From Limisphaerales bacterium (GTDB lineage Bacteria > Verrucomicrobiota > Verrucomicrobiia > Limisphaerales > JAKEEH01), in contig JAKEEH010000353.1 in the NCBI GenBank assembly GCA_022616725.1, forward strand, positions 1 through 32,403: a stretch of DNA of 32,403 bases, in the 5' to 3' direction. The notes under the pieces are model-generated. The model ran no database searches, was not told where the DNA came from, and saw nothing but the letters and a program-made list of their open reading frames with translations. This document shows positions 1 through 8,907 of this stretch, one piece after another. The position numbers were made by a program, and so were the translations under genes. Positions within the stretch are counted from its first letter, which is position 1; every line of letters starts with the position of its first letter.

Positions 1-3000
1 GAGATTTACGGCACGACCATTGCCAACCTGACTGGAGCGGGCAAGTTCCCGGATCAGCCGGACCAAAGCCTCTATCAGCACATCGCGGATTGGCGGCAGC
101 CGCAGACCGGCAATCCGACGCGAACCCAGGATGAGCCGTGGAACCAGTACGGAGTGCGGATGTCAGGCTACTTCATACCGCGCAGGGACGGCTCGCACCG
201 GTTCTATTTCACGCATGATGACGAAGCCCAGTTCAGGATGAGCCCTGATGACAACCCGGCGAATGCCGCGATATTGGTGACGCCAACGGGCGTGCGCAAC
301 ATCCCCTACGCGGACTTTGCACCGCAATTCGTCGATGTGGCCGGGTTGGTGGCAGGGCAGCCCTACTACTTTGAAGCCCTGGTGAAAGAAGGGGGCGGCG
401 GCGATTATTTGAGCGTCGGCGTTCGCGAGCCGGACAATGGGCTGATTACGAACTCGATCACGGCAATTCAGCCGCAATTCCTCGCCGCGCTGGCAGACCC
501 CAATGCGGCGCCCGCCTTGAGCATCACGAATCCGCCCGCCAACGTGACAGTCGAGGTCGGCCACAGCGCGACCTTCAGCGTCGGCGTTTCGTTCAGTGGC
601 AACAACCTGCCCTATTACCAATGGAAGGTTGACGGCGTAGCGGTCGCAGGAGCCAACGGACCAACCTTTGTCACTCCGCCAGCGGTCGCCGGACCTGACC
701 AGGCAGTGACGGTCGATGTGCATCTGCCGGGTGTGTCAGTCACGAGCGCGGCGGCAACGTTGCACGTTGTGCCGGACACCACTGCGCCCCAGATCAATGC
801 TTCCGTGGTTCTCTCGGGCACGACGCTGTCCCTGGGCTTCACCGAGCCGGTGGTGGTGGACTTTCCGGCGTCGCTGACGGACCCGGCCCTTTATCGCGTC
901 AACGACATGGCCGGCATCGTGCAGAGTGTTGAAATCGTCACTCCATCGGCGCTAAAGCTGAATCTTAACGGCTCAGTATCCGGGACGGTGACGGTGCGCG
1001 CTTCGACCGCGCTGGAAGACGCGGCCGGCAACGCGATCGCGGAGAGCGGAGACCTCACTGGATTCTCAGTCGCGTTCACGGCAACGGCCGTAACCACCTG
1101 GACGGACATCGCCAACAGTGCCGGGCCGCCCACGCCAGCGGGCACGGTATTCACGGTGAACAATCGCGATTTCGTGGTCACGGCGGGTGGTGCCGATGTC
1201 TGGTCCGGCGGTGACCAGTTCACTTATATTTACGAGCAGCGAACCGGCGATTTTGACGTGAAGGTGCGAGTGGACCGCCTCGACTTAGCGGTTGGCGCAG
1301 GGAACCTCTGGTCGAAAGCCGGCCTCAACATCCGCGAAACGCTTGATGGCACCGGTCCCAACGGCAGCCGGATGGTCTGGACTTACCCGACACCCACCAA
1401 TGGCGCCGGTCAATTCGAGGCAGCGATTCGACCCGAACCGGGCCGTGATGTGATCGATGTGAACGGCGGCAGCTATGGCCGGCACGGGCGGGGCGACGGC
1501 TCAGCCTGGGTGCGCGTCAAACGCGTCGGCAAATCGTTCACTTATTATGACTCTTATGATGGGCGAAACTGGAACCGCATTGGTTTGCCGCGCGTGGCCG
1601 ACGCCAACCCGGAAAACTCCATCGGTGGAATTGGGCTGGCCATCGCCGACGCCGGTGGTTTCCCGGAAACACTGTATGTTGGGTTGGGCGTTGTCTCGCA
1701 TAATCAAAATATTATCACGACGGCCACCTTGTTTGATTATGGCGATTGGTCTTATGAAGGGGCGACGGTAGCCGTCACAAGAGATCCGGCCGATACGGTG
1801 GGTTACGTTGGCAGCCGGGTGAAATTCAGCGTCGCCGGCGTTGTCGATCGCGCGCCGCAGCATGAGCTGATCGTGCAATGGCAGCGCAACGGCGTGGATA
1901 TCCCGGGCGCGGTCAGCACCTATGTGGACAACTACACTTACACGACGCCAGTTCTCACTCTGGACGACAGCGGCGCGCAATATCGGGCCAAATTGATCGT
2001 CTCCGGCGCCACCCCGGTGTTCAGTTCCGCCGCCACGTTGACGATGCTCGCGACCGCTCCCGACGGATTAGAGCCCGAAGTCGCAATGACCCCCGCGCCG
2101 CCGCAGCTCTTGATGGCGAGGAGAGATCCAACCGATCCGAACCAAATAATCCTCACCTTCGATGAACTACTCCGCCCGAGTTCGGTCAACAACGGCACTT
2201 ACACCATCGACCAGGGCGTCGTCGTCACGCAGGCACGGCGTCTGGGCATCCGAAAGGTCCTGTTGACAGCCACCGGGCTTGCGCCGCTGAGCAATTGCGT
2301 GACTTACGCGATCTCGGTCAGCGGGGTACAGGACGGCAGCGGCAACGAGATGATGCCGACCGATACGACCATTCCCGCCGACGCAGCGGCGCGCGTGCTG
2401 TTCATCACCGGCAACGCCTCGGGAATGAACCGCTCGGACCGGATTGTAATCGACCGACTTGACTCGTTCGGTTATGAAGTGACGCCGATCAGCGCGACGG
2501 CAGCAAACCGGCGCGGCGCGTCTGCCGCAAGTGGTTATTCGCTCATATACCTCTCCTCCCCGGGCGGAACAGCGGTCGGCAGCACATTCCGCGGGCTTGC
2601 GATTCCGACGATTATCTGCCGGCGCGATTTGGCCGACGATTACGGCTTCGTGCCGGCCAATGCTCAGACCGGGACCATCGGCGCACAAACACAGATCAAC
2701 ATCGTCGCTGAGGGCCACCCACTCGCTGCCGGCTTCCCCAACGGCAATATTGCGCTCGTGGACACAGCGCAAGTGGACAACCGCACGTTCAACTGGTACA
2801 GCAACCCCGCGCCGAATGCGGTCGTCATCGCGCGCGAAGTGGTTACCACCAACAACTTCCGGCCCGTGATCCTGGCATTTGAAGCGGGGGCGACGACCCT
2901 GAATGTCCCGGCGGCCTCCCGCCGCGTTGCGACGTATCTCGAAGATAACGTGCCGCAATGGTTCAACAACAACGCTCGGGCGCTCTTCGACGCGATGATC

Positions 3001-4200
3001 AACTGGGTCTCCATTCCGTCACTCATCCATCCGCCGCAGAACCAGACGCTTGCTTATGGCAGTTCTGGCGCCCTCTGCGCCGTGGCCGGCAGCCTGACCA
3101 ACCCGTCCTATCAGTGGTACAAGGATGGGATGCTGATCATGGGCGCGACCGGCGCGCGGCTCGTTTTCAACAATGTTGTGGATGCTGATGCGGGCAACTA
3201 CACGGTCGTCATCAGCAACGCCTCGGGGTCAGTCACCAGTTCGGTCGCAACGGTCACCGTGCCGCTGCCGGAATTGGATATCGCGCGGACCGGCGACGAC
3301 ATCGTGCTGTCGTGGACAGGCGGCGGCACACTCCAGGAAGCCAAAGACATTCGCGGCCCGTGGCGCAATGCCGCGAACCAGGCCAATCCGCAGAACATCA
3401 ATCAGCCAACCTTCGCCGTGTTTATGAATGGCGCTCAGGAACCGCCACCTACGGGCGGCGGCACCGGCACGGGCAGCGGGATTATTTCGCTGGCGGGCAA
3501 CACATTGACCATCAAAATCTCGTTCTCTGGCCTGTCCGGTAACGTGAACAATTGCCATATCCATGGCGTGGGCGGGCGCGGGACCAACGCGGGGGTTTTG
3601 TATGGGCTGAATGCCTTTACAACCCAGGGCGGCACTTCCGGAACGATCGATGGATCGGTGACGCTCACCAATAAGACCGGCCTGACGATCGAGGAGCAAC
3701 TCGATCAACTGCGCGGGGGACTGTGGTACGTCAATATCCATACCACGACTTTCGGCGGCGGCGAGATTCGCGGGCAGATTGATCCGGTGCTCTTCTGCGT
3801 TTCGGCCGATCCGCAACAGGACGGCGGCGAAGGACGGACCGGTTTGGGCCTGGGGGTCGTCGCGCTTAACGATAACGTTGTCACGATCAATGTCTCGTTC
3901 TCGGGGCTGTCCGGAAACGTCAATAACTGTCACATCCACGGGCCGGCGCCGCGCGGGACGGACGCGGGCGTCCTCTATGGTCTGAATGCCATCACAACCC
4001 AGGGCGCAATGTCAGGTACGGTCAATGGGTCGGTCACGCTGGTGGATGGCACTGGCGGAATCAGCCTGGCGGACCAACTCAGTCAATTGGAAGACGGCCT
4101 GTGGTACATCAACATCCACACGACGACTTTCGGCGGTGGTGAAATCCGCGGCCAGATCGAGAAGCCGCTGAAACAGTTCTTCCGCGTCGTGCGCCCATAA
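1..4200 (+). CDS. Large modular secreted/surface protein, 5'-truncated by window: PA14-like, Ig-like repeats, DUF1349-like beta-sandwich, ThuA/GATase-like segment, two tandem CHRD domains
   Basis: Frame 1 is open from base 1 (EIYGTTIANLTGAGKFPDQ...), so the ATG at 154 is probably internal. PA14-like 'GYFIPRRDGSHRFYFTHDDEAQFRMS'; Ig-like 'PSYQWYKDGMLIMGATGARLVFNNVVDADAGNYTVVISN'; two CHRD-like 'SGLSGNVNNCHIHG...GGGEIRGQI' units. Confidence 0.85.
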   Translation, partial: EIYGTTIANLTGAGKFPDQPDQSLYQHIADWRQPQTGNPTRTQDEPWNQYGVRMSGYFIPRRDGSHRFYFTHDDEAQFRMSPDDNPANAAILVTPTGVRNIPYADFAPQFVDVAGLVAGQPYYFEALVKEGGGGDYLSVGVREPDNGLITNSITAIQPQFLAALADPNAAPALSITNPPANVTVEVGHSATFSVGVSFSGNNLPYYQWKVDGVAVAGANGPTFVTPPAVAGPDQAVTVDVHLPGVSVTSAAATLHVVPDTTAPQINASVVLSGTTLSLGFTEPVVVDFPASLTDPALYRVNDMAGIVQSVEIVTPSALKLNLNGSVSGTVTVRASTALEDAAGNAIAESGDLTGFSVAFTATAVTTWTDIANSAGPPTPAGTVFTVNNRDFVVTAGGADVWSGGDQFTYIYEQRTGDFDVKVRVDRLDLAVGAGNLWSKAGLNIRETLDGTGPNGSRMVWTYPTPTNGAGQFEAAIRPEPGRDVIDVNGGSYGRHGRGDGSAWVRVKRVGKSFTYYDSYDGRNWNRIGLPRVADANPENSIGGIGLAIADAGGFPETLYVGLGVVSHNQNIITTATLFDYGDWSYEGATVAVTRDPADTVGYVGSRVKFSVAGVVDRAPQHELIVQWQRNGVDIPGAVSTYVDNYTYTTPVLTLDDSGAQYRAKLIVSGATPVFSSAATLTMLATAPDGLEPEVAMTPAPPQLLMARRDPTDPNQIILTFDELLRPSSVNNGTYTIDQGVVVTQARRLGIRKVLLTATGLAPLSNCVTYAISVSGVQDGSGNEMMPTDTTIPADAAARVLFITGNASGMNRSDRIVIDRLDSFGYEVTPISATAANRRGASAASGYSLIYLSSPGGTAVGSTFRGLAIPTIICRRDLADDYGFVPANAQTGTIGAQTQINIVAEGHPLAAGFPNGNIALVDTAQVDNRTFNWYSNPAPNAVVIAREVVTTNNFRPVILAFEAGATTLNVPAASRRVATYLEDNVPQWFNNNARALFDAMINWVSIPSLIHPPQNQTLAYGSSGALCAVAGSLTNPSYQWYKDGMLIMGATGARLVFNNVVDADAGNYTVVISNASGSVTSSVATVTVPLPELDIARTGDDIVLSWTGGGTLQEAKDIRGPWRNAANQANPQNINQPTFAVFMNGAQEPPPTGGGTGTGSGIISLAGNTLTIKISFSGLSGNVNNCHIHGVGGRGTNAGVLYGLNAFTTQGGTSGTIDGSVTLTNKTGLTIEEQLDQLRGGLWYVNIHTTTFGGGEIRGQIDPVLFCVSADPQQDGGEGRTGLGLGVVALNDNVVTINVSFSGLSGNVNNCHIHGPAPRGTDAGVLYGLNAITTQGAMSGTVNGSVTLVDGTGGISLADQLSQLEDGLWYINIHTTTFGGGEIRGQIEKPLKQFFRVVRP
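3409..3786 (+). repeat. CHRD-like domain copy 1 (tandem intragenic duplication)
   Basis: FAVFMNGAQEPPP...SFSGLSGNVNNCHIHGVGGRGTNAGVLYGLNAFTTQGGTSGTIDGSVTL...GLWYVNIHTTTFGGGEIRGQIDP; closely matches copy 2. Boundaries approximate. Confidence 0.8.
3787..4164 (+). repeat. CHRD-like domain copy 2 (tandem intragenic duplication)
   Basis: SFSGLSGNVNNCHIHGPAPRGTDAGVLYGLNAITTQGAMSGTVNGSVTL...GLWYINIHTTTFGGGEIRGQIEKP. Boundaries approximate. Confidence 0.8.
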
Positions 4201-4220
4201 GACACGACATAACGCGAAAC

Positions 4221-4255
4221 AAAGAGACCGGGACTGTGTCCCGGTCTCTTTTTAT
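4221..4255 (+). terminator. Rho-independent terminator downstream of the giant protein gene
   Basis: Perfect 14-bp stem aaagagaccgggac / tgt / gtcccggtctcttt followed by a T-run (tttttatt), 20 nt after the stop codon. Confidence 0.92.
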
Positions 4256-4301
4256 TCTCCCTCGCACGGCCAGAGGGTCTGTCGATGCGCCGCAGGCTTG
4301 T

Positions 4302-4342
4302 TTCCTTTCCCTCTTTGGCCTGCGGCCAAAGAGGGAAAGGAA
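4302..4342. repeat. Perfect 19-bp inverted repeat with 3-nt loop (possible REP-like element)
   Basis: ttcctttccctctttggcc - tgc - ggccaaagagggaaaggaa. Confidence 0.85.
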
Positions 4343-4368
4343 CGGTACTCTGGACGGAGGCGCCCACC

Positions 4369-5676
4369 TCACTGAAGTGAGGTGATGATGAAACCGGGTG
4401 TCACATGCGCCTGGACGGTCTCCAGGATCTTTTCGGTCATGCCCTGGACATCGAAGTCGCGCACCACCGCTTCGCGGCCAGCCAGGCCCATGCGCCGGGC
4501 CTTCTCCGGATTGGCGAGAAGCGATTCGACCGCGTCCGCGAGCGACTCAACGCTTCCAGGCTCGCAGAGCAACCCGCCGCCCGTGGCTGTGATCAGCTCA
4601 GGAAAGGCGGCGACGGACGGCTGGACCACTGGGACCGCGGACGCAAGCGCCTCGATGACGTAGAGCCCGAAAGCCTCTCCGTAGAGCGCCGGCACGGACA
4701 TGACAGTAAGGGAGCGATAAAACTGCTGTTTCGCGAGAAGGTCCAGGTTCGGATGGAACTCGAAAGATTCTGGGAATTCCGCCAGCTTTTGTTTCAGTTC
4801 TTCGACGAAGGGTTCATCGGCGGGTCCGAGGCTTCCGCCAATTTTCAAGCGCAGGCCTTTGATTCGGTCCCGGCGTTTCAAGACAAGGAACGCGTCCACA
4901 AGGGTGTCGATCCCCTTCTCGCGGCACATTCGGGCGAAATACCCAAGCACGGGTGGATCGGGCGGCGCGGGTGCGGGCGCGAAACCGTCCAGCTTGATGC
5001 CGTTGTACACGACCCGCACGCGCTCGGACGGCAGTTGCAGCCGTTTGGCCATGAGTTGGCCAAAGTAATGGCTGGGCGCGATAAAAAGCGCGATGTCACC
5101 GCAGCGTTTCACCAGGATGTCCCAGGCCTGGCCGCGAAACGGCTCCGGAAGGCCATCCAGAAACGAATCTTCGCCCTGGAGATGGCAAAACACCGGCGCG
5201 TCCAATTCGTGTTGCAAACGCCGGGCCAGACCGGCCAGCAGGACGTTCGAGAGAAAGATTGCGTCCGGTTTTGGCTGCGCCCTGAGCCATGCGATCAGCT
5301 TGTCGAGTTCAGCGATCTGATTGCCCTCTTCACCGCGCAACATCGACACGGTCAATTCGCCGAGATCCGTCGCGCGAGTTTTCGCGGCGCGCCCGGCGGC
5401 CCAGCGGAGCAGGCGCGGGTGCGAGAGGGCATTGCGCAGCCAACCCGGCGCGCGGCGGAAAAGCGTCGATTGCTGATCGAGATAAACGTTGATGCCGCTG
5501 AAGAAAATCGGCGTCCCGCTGCTTTGATCCGTATCGTCGAGGTTCAGCGGCAGATAGAGCGGGACCATCAGCGCGCTGTGCCCAAGCTTGCGCAACCTTT
5601 CGACGAGGGCATTGTCGCGGAAGCAGTTCCCACAATACATTCCGCCTGCGCCGGGAGTAATTTGGACGAGGTTCAT
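4369..5676 (-). CDS. Glycosyltransferase family 4 (GT4) protein
   Basis: N-terminus MNLVQITPGAGGMYCGNCFRDNALVERLRKLGH; GT4 C-domain 'VVYNGIKLDGF', 'GYFARMCREKGIDTLVDAF', 'SVPALYGEAFGLYVIEALASAVPVVQP'. Confidence 0.88.
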   Translation of the reverse strand: MNLVQITPGAGGMYCGNCFRDNALVERLRKLGHSALMVPLYLPLNLDDTDQSSGTPIFFSGINVYLDQQSTLFRRAPGWLRNALSHPRLLRWAAGRAAKTRATDLGELTVSMLRGEEGNQIAELDKLIAWLRAQPKPDAIFLSNVLLAGLARRLQHELDAPVFCHLQGEDSFLDGLPEPFRGQAWDILVKRCGDIALFIAPSHYFGQLMAKRLQLPSERVRVVYNGIKLDGFAPAPAPPDPPVLGYFARMCREKGIDTLVDAFLVLKRRDRIKGLRLKIGGSLGPADEPFVEELKQKLAEFPESFEFHPNLDLLAKQQFYRSLTVMSVPALYGEAFGLYVIEALASAVPVVQPSVAAFPELITATGGGLLCEPGSVESLADAVESLLANPEKARRMGLAGREAVVRDFDVQGMTEKILETVQAHVTPGFIITSLQ

Positions 5677-5715
5677 GTTTCCGTCAGCCCGTCAAACATA
5701 GCCGTGCGCCCTTAG

Positions 5716-6999
5716 CTACCGCCCCATCGCGATGCTTTCCCGCGTCGCCGCCGATTCCAGCGGCCTTCCGTACGGCAACGCCTCGGGCACTTCGGCGAAC
5801 TCCGCGATGGCGCGAAACAGATGAGTAAAATCCTTGTCCACGTCGCCCGAAAGACAATCCGTGATGTCGCCCGCCAGGTCCGGGTATTTGTCAGTCAGCT
5901 CCCGAAAACTGAAGTTCGGATCGTAGAACGCATAGACCAGTTTGCGCATGTTCTCAATGCCGTGCCGCAGCGCGCGTCCGTATTCGGCGAAGCGGCCCGG
6001 CGAGAAATCATGCGCTTCCAGCGCCTCGTGTACCGCGTCCGCGGCCATGACCCCGCTCTTGAGCGCGAGCATCAGGCCGGAGGAAAACACCGGATCGAGA
6101 AAGCAGAGCGCGTCGCCGACGAGCAGCAAGCCTTCGCACCCGCAGTATTTCGAATGAAATGAAAACTCGTTGGTGATGTAATACGGGCCGATTTGCCAGC
6201 CAGGGGCAAGATGTTCCTTAATCCAAAGGTTCTGGTCGATCTCGCGCCGAAACATCTCGCCGGGGTCCCTGATGCCGTCTCGCGTCAAGTATTTCCCTTC
6301 TGCCACCACGCCGACGCTCGTCATGTCGTTGTGCTGCGGGATGTACCAAAACCATCCCTTGTCGGGAACAAACGCAACCGTCGTCGCGCCGGCATCGATG
6401 CCTTCGTCCCGCATCGCTCCCTTGTAATAGGTCCACACGGCCACTTTGTTCAGCTTCGGATCGCGGACGCGCCAGTTATTGCGCACGGCCGCAAAGGAAT
6501 CTTTGCCCGTGCAATCGAGCGTTATTGGCGCCAGGTATTCGACCATTCGGCCATCGGCATGTTGCGCCCGCACGCCCGTTACGCGTTCGCTGTCCTTGAG
6601 CAGATTGGTGACCGTGACCTGCTCCAGCACCGTCGCGCCCCGTCCTTTTGCGTTATCAACCAGCATTTGGTCGAACTCGGAACGCAACACTTGCCAGGTC
6701 TGCGCCACGTCGGGGCTGTAGCGGGTGAAAAAATAAAACGGTTGCGAGGCTTTGCCGGACGCCGCGACAAATTGCACGCTATATTTTTTAACAAACGCGG
6801 ATTGCCGCATCTTATCGATCAGTCCCAGTCGCTGGAGCGGCTGATAGGTAAACGGGAGCAGCGATTCCCCGATGTGGTAGCGCGGAAACTTTTCGCGTTC
6901 GAGGACAAGGACGCGATGGCCTCGTTCGGCCAGCAAAGCCGCGGCAGCCGTGCCTGCTGGTCCGGCGCCGATGATGATGGTATCCCAACGGGTGCTCAC
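5716..6999 (-). CDS. FAD-dependent oxidoreductase, flavin-dependent (tryptophan) halogenase-like family
   Basis: FAD-binding 'DTIIIGAGPAGTAAAALLAERGHRVLVLEREKFPRYHIGESLLP'; 'GWFWYIPQ' fits the WxWxIP halogenase motif; 'GLLLVGDALCFLDPVFSSGL'. GTG start overlaps the upstream stop by 4 nt. Confidence 0.85.
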   Translation of the reverse strand: MSTRWDTIIIGAGPAGTAAAALLAERGHRVLVLEREKFPRYHIGESLLPFTYQPLQRLGLIDKMRQSAFVKKYSVQFVAASGKASQPFYFFTRYSPDVAQTWQVLRSEFDQMLVDNAKGRGATVLEQVTVTNLLKDSERVTGVRAQHADGRMVEYLAPITLDCTGKDSFAAVRNNWRVRDPKLNKVAVWTYYKGAMRDEGIDAGATTVAFVPDKGWFWYIPQHNDMTSVGVVAEGKYLTRDGIRDPGEMFRREIDQNLWIKEHLAPGWQIGPYYITNEFSFHSKYCGCEGLLLVGDALCFLDPVFSSGLMLALKSGVMAADAVHEALEAHDFSPGRFAEYGRALRHGIENMRKLVYAFYDPNFSFRELTDKYPDLAGDITDCLSGDVDKDFTHLFRAIAEFAEVPEALPYGRPLESAATRESIAMGR

Positions 7000-7568
7000 T
7001 TCTTTGCTGCGGGCGGGAGAATTTCGACAATTTCAGCCAGGGTACGTCCTTCGGCGTCAAACAAAATGTTGCGTCGCCCAAAAAGCGCTTGCGGTTCGCG
7101 CAAATTGAGCAGGCGATTGATCGTCGCGTCTGACGTGATGCGCAAGTAGGCCTGGGGACGGCTCTGGTAGGCGATGGCACAATCCTTGAGAACACGGCCC
7201 AGCGGGTGGCGCTCCTGCAAGATCCTTTGCCGCGCCTCGGCAGGGAACATGTCGAGATTGATCTTGATCGCCCCAAACTCGACCGGCTTGTCCGTGCCAT
7301 CCAGTTGCAGGACGACCTCGCGAAAATAGCTTCCGTTTCGCCGCTCGCGCCCGATGACGCGCAGGTGCACTGGCGCGCCGTGGAAATTCTCCAGCGTCGA
7401 GGTCATGTCGTTCTGGTGCACGAGCAGCCCATAGTAGGGTTCGGGCACCTCAGGCGCGGCGATTCGCTTGATCGGCGGCAATCCCAGTCCGGAGCGGGCG
7501 TAAAACTCGTCCAGCGGGTGGGCGACGGGGCAATCGACCATCGAACATTCTACAGATGCCTCACGCAT
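6996..7568 (-). CDS. Chorismate lyase / UbiC-like (DUF98-type) protein
   Basis: MREASVECSMVDCPVAHPLDEFYARSGLGLPPIKRI...YYGLLVHQNDMTSTLENFHGAPVHLRV...VEFGAIKINLDMFPAEARQRILQERHPLGRVLK...GRRNILFDAEGRTLAEIVEILPPAAKK. ATG at 7568 chosen over the track's 7709 because upstream residues are Cys/Arg-rich and out-of-frame read-through of the neighbouring gene. Confidence 0.75.
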   Translation of the reverse strand: MREASVECSMVDCPVAHPLDEFYARSGLGLPPIKRIAAPEVPEPYYGLLVHQNDMTSTLENFHGAPVHLRVIGRERRNGSYFREVVLQLDGTDKPVEFGAIKINLDMFPAEARQRILQERHPLGRVLKDCAIAYQSRPQAYLRITSDATINRLLNLREPQALFGRRNILFDAEGRTLAEIVEILPPAAKK

Positions 7569-8907
7569 AACGCGCACTCCGGTGTTCCGGCAAAAAAAAC
7601 TCCTGCAACAGCCGATCAACCTGCAGCAATCCCTCGCGGTTGATCCGCACCGTATCACCCTCCACCGACAGCAATCCCCAATCGCGCAATCTCTGGAGTG
7701 GCACGGCAAAGCGGTCGCACAAATCGACGCCGAACTTGTTCTGGAAATACGCCCGGCTTACCTGACCGAGCTTCAATTGGAGAATGAACTCGCGAATGAG
7801 CCGTTCATCGCTCGTTGGAGTGAGAGCGCGATAAATCGGCAGTGCGCCCGCCTCGACCCTGGCCACGTAGGGATCGAAATCGTGATGATTCTGGTAATGC
7901 GTTCCGCCGATGCTGCCGAAGCTCGCCACGCCAATCGAAACCAGGTCGGCGCCCGCCCAAAGCCGGTCGCGATAGAGGAATTTGGTGCGGGAGCGATCCT
8001 TGACGGCGGTATAAGCGCTGGCGATTTCGTAACCAGCCTTCTCCAATTCGTGGAACGCGTAATCCACCCACGCCCGCTTCGTTTCCCAATCAGCCACCGG
8101 GGCGACGAGCCTCCCCTCCGCCTTCATCTGCTTATAGATCGTCGTATTATACGGGATTTCCATCTCGTAAATCGTCACGCTGTCCGGAGCCATGGCGATG
8201 GTTTTGCGCACGCACTCTCTCCAGTTCGCTTCGGTTTCCTCCACCATGCCCGCAATCAGGTCGATGTTGATCTGCGGGAAACCTGCGTGTCGCGCGTATT
8301 CGTAAGCGCGCGCGATCTCCTTGCTATGGTGCGCCCGGCCATTGATTTCCAGAATATGATCGTCAAAGTTTTCAACGCCGAGGCTTAGCCGCGTTACGCC
8401 AAGGTCGCGGATGGCCTGCAATTTATGGTCGGTGAGCGTGCCCGGCTCCGCCTCGAACGTGACCTCCTCGACGGTGTCCCATGGCAAGAGCCGCTGCATG
8501 GAGCCGAAGAGATGCCGCAACTGGTCAACTGATAAATACGATGGAGTCCCGCCGCCGAAATAAATAAAGCCTGGCTTGCGCCTGCCGATAAAGGGTCGCG
8601 AGGCGTACATCGCCAATTCCGCCACCAGCGCGTCAACGTAGCGCCGGATGGCCGCCGCGTCCTTGTCTGTGTACACCTTAAAATAACAGAAGTGACAGCG
8701 TTTGCGGCAGAACGGAATGTGCGCGTAAATCCCCAGCGGCGTGCCGGGCGCCGGGGCGCGTTCGAGCGCTGCCTCGACCTGTCCGACGTATTCCGGCTTC
8801 CAGAATGAAAAGGGCGGATAATTCGACACGAAGTAGTTGCCGACCGTCGTTTGCGTTTGCAGCGGCGGTTTCGACTGGGCCGGAACTGTGATAGCCGGGG
8901 CGCTCAT
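7561..8907 (-). CDS. Radical SAM protein, coproporphyrinogen III oxidase-like (HemN/HemW family)
   Basis: 'GIYAHIPFCRKRCHFCYFKVYTDK' with CxxxCxxC; 'FIYFGGGTPSYLS'; 'LGVTRLSLGVENFDDHILEINGRAHHSKE'; 'INIDLIAGMVEET'. Confidence 0.9.
   Translation of the reverse strand: MSAPAITVPAQSKPPLQTQTTVGNYFVSNYPPFSFWKPEYVGQVEAALERAPAPGTPLGIYAHIPFCRKRCHFCYFKVYTDKDAAAIRRYVDALVAELAMYASRPFIGRRKPGFIYFGGGTPSYLSVDQLRHLFGSMQRLLPWDTVEEVTFEAEPGTLTDHKLQAIRDLGVTRLSLGVENFDDHILEINGRAHHSKEIARAYEYARHAGFPQINIDLIAGMVEETEANWRECVRKTIAMAPDSVTIYEMEIPYNTTIYKQMKAEGRLVAPVADWETKRAWVDYAFHELEKAGYEIASAYTAVKDRSRTKFLYRDRLWAGADLVSIGVASFGSIGGTHYQNHHDFDPYVARVEAGALPIYRALTPTSDERLIREFILQLKLGQVSRAYFQNKFGVDLCDRFAVPLQRLRDWGLLSVEGDTVRINREGLLQVDRLLQEFFLPEHRSARYA

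Noticed and set aside
4405-5715. 436-aa plus-strand ORF antisense to the GT4 gene
   Set aside because: Overlaps the clear GT4 frame almost fully, has no recognisable motif, and fits the spurious long antisense ORFs expected in GC-rich codon-biased DNA.
6193-7149. 318-aa plus-strand ORF opposite the FAD enzyme
   Set aside because: Antisense shadow of strongly supported genes; no family motif.
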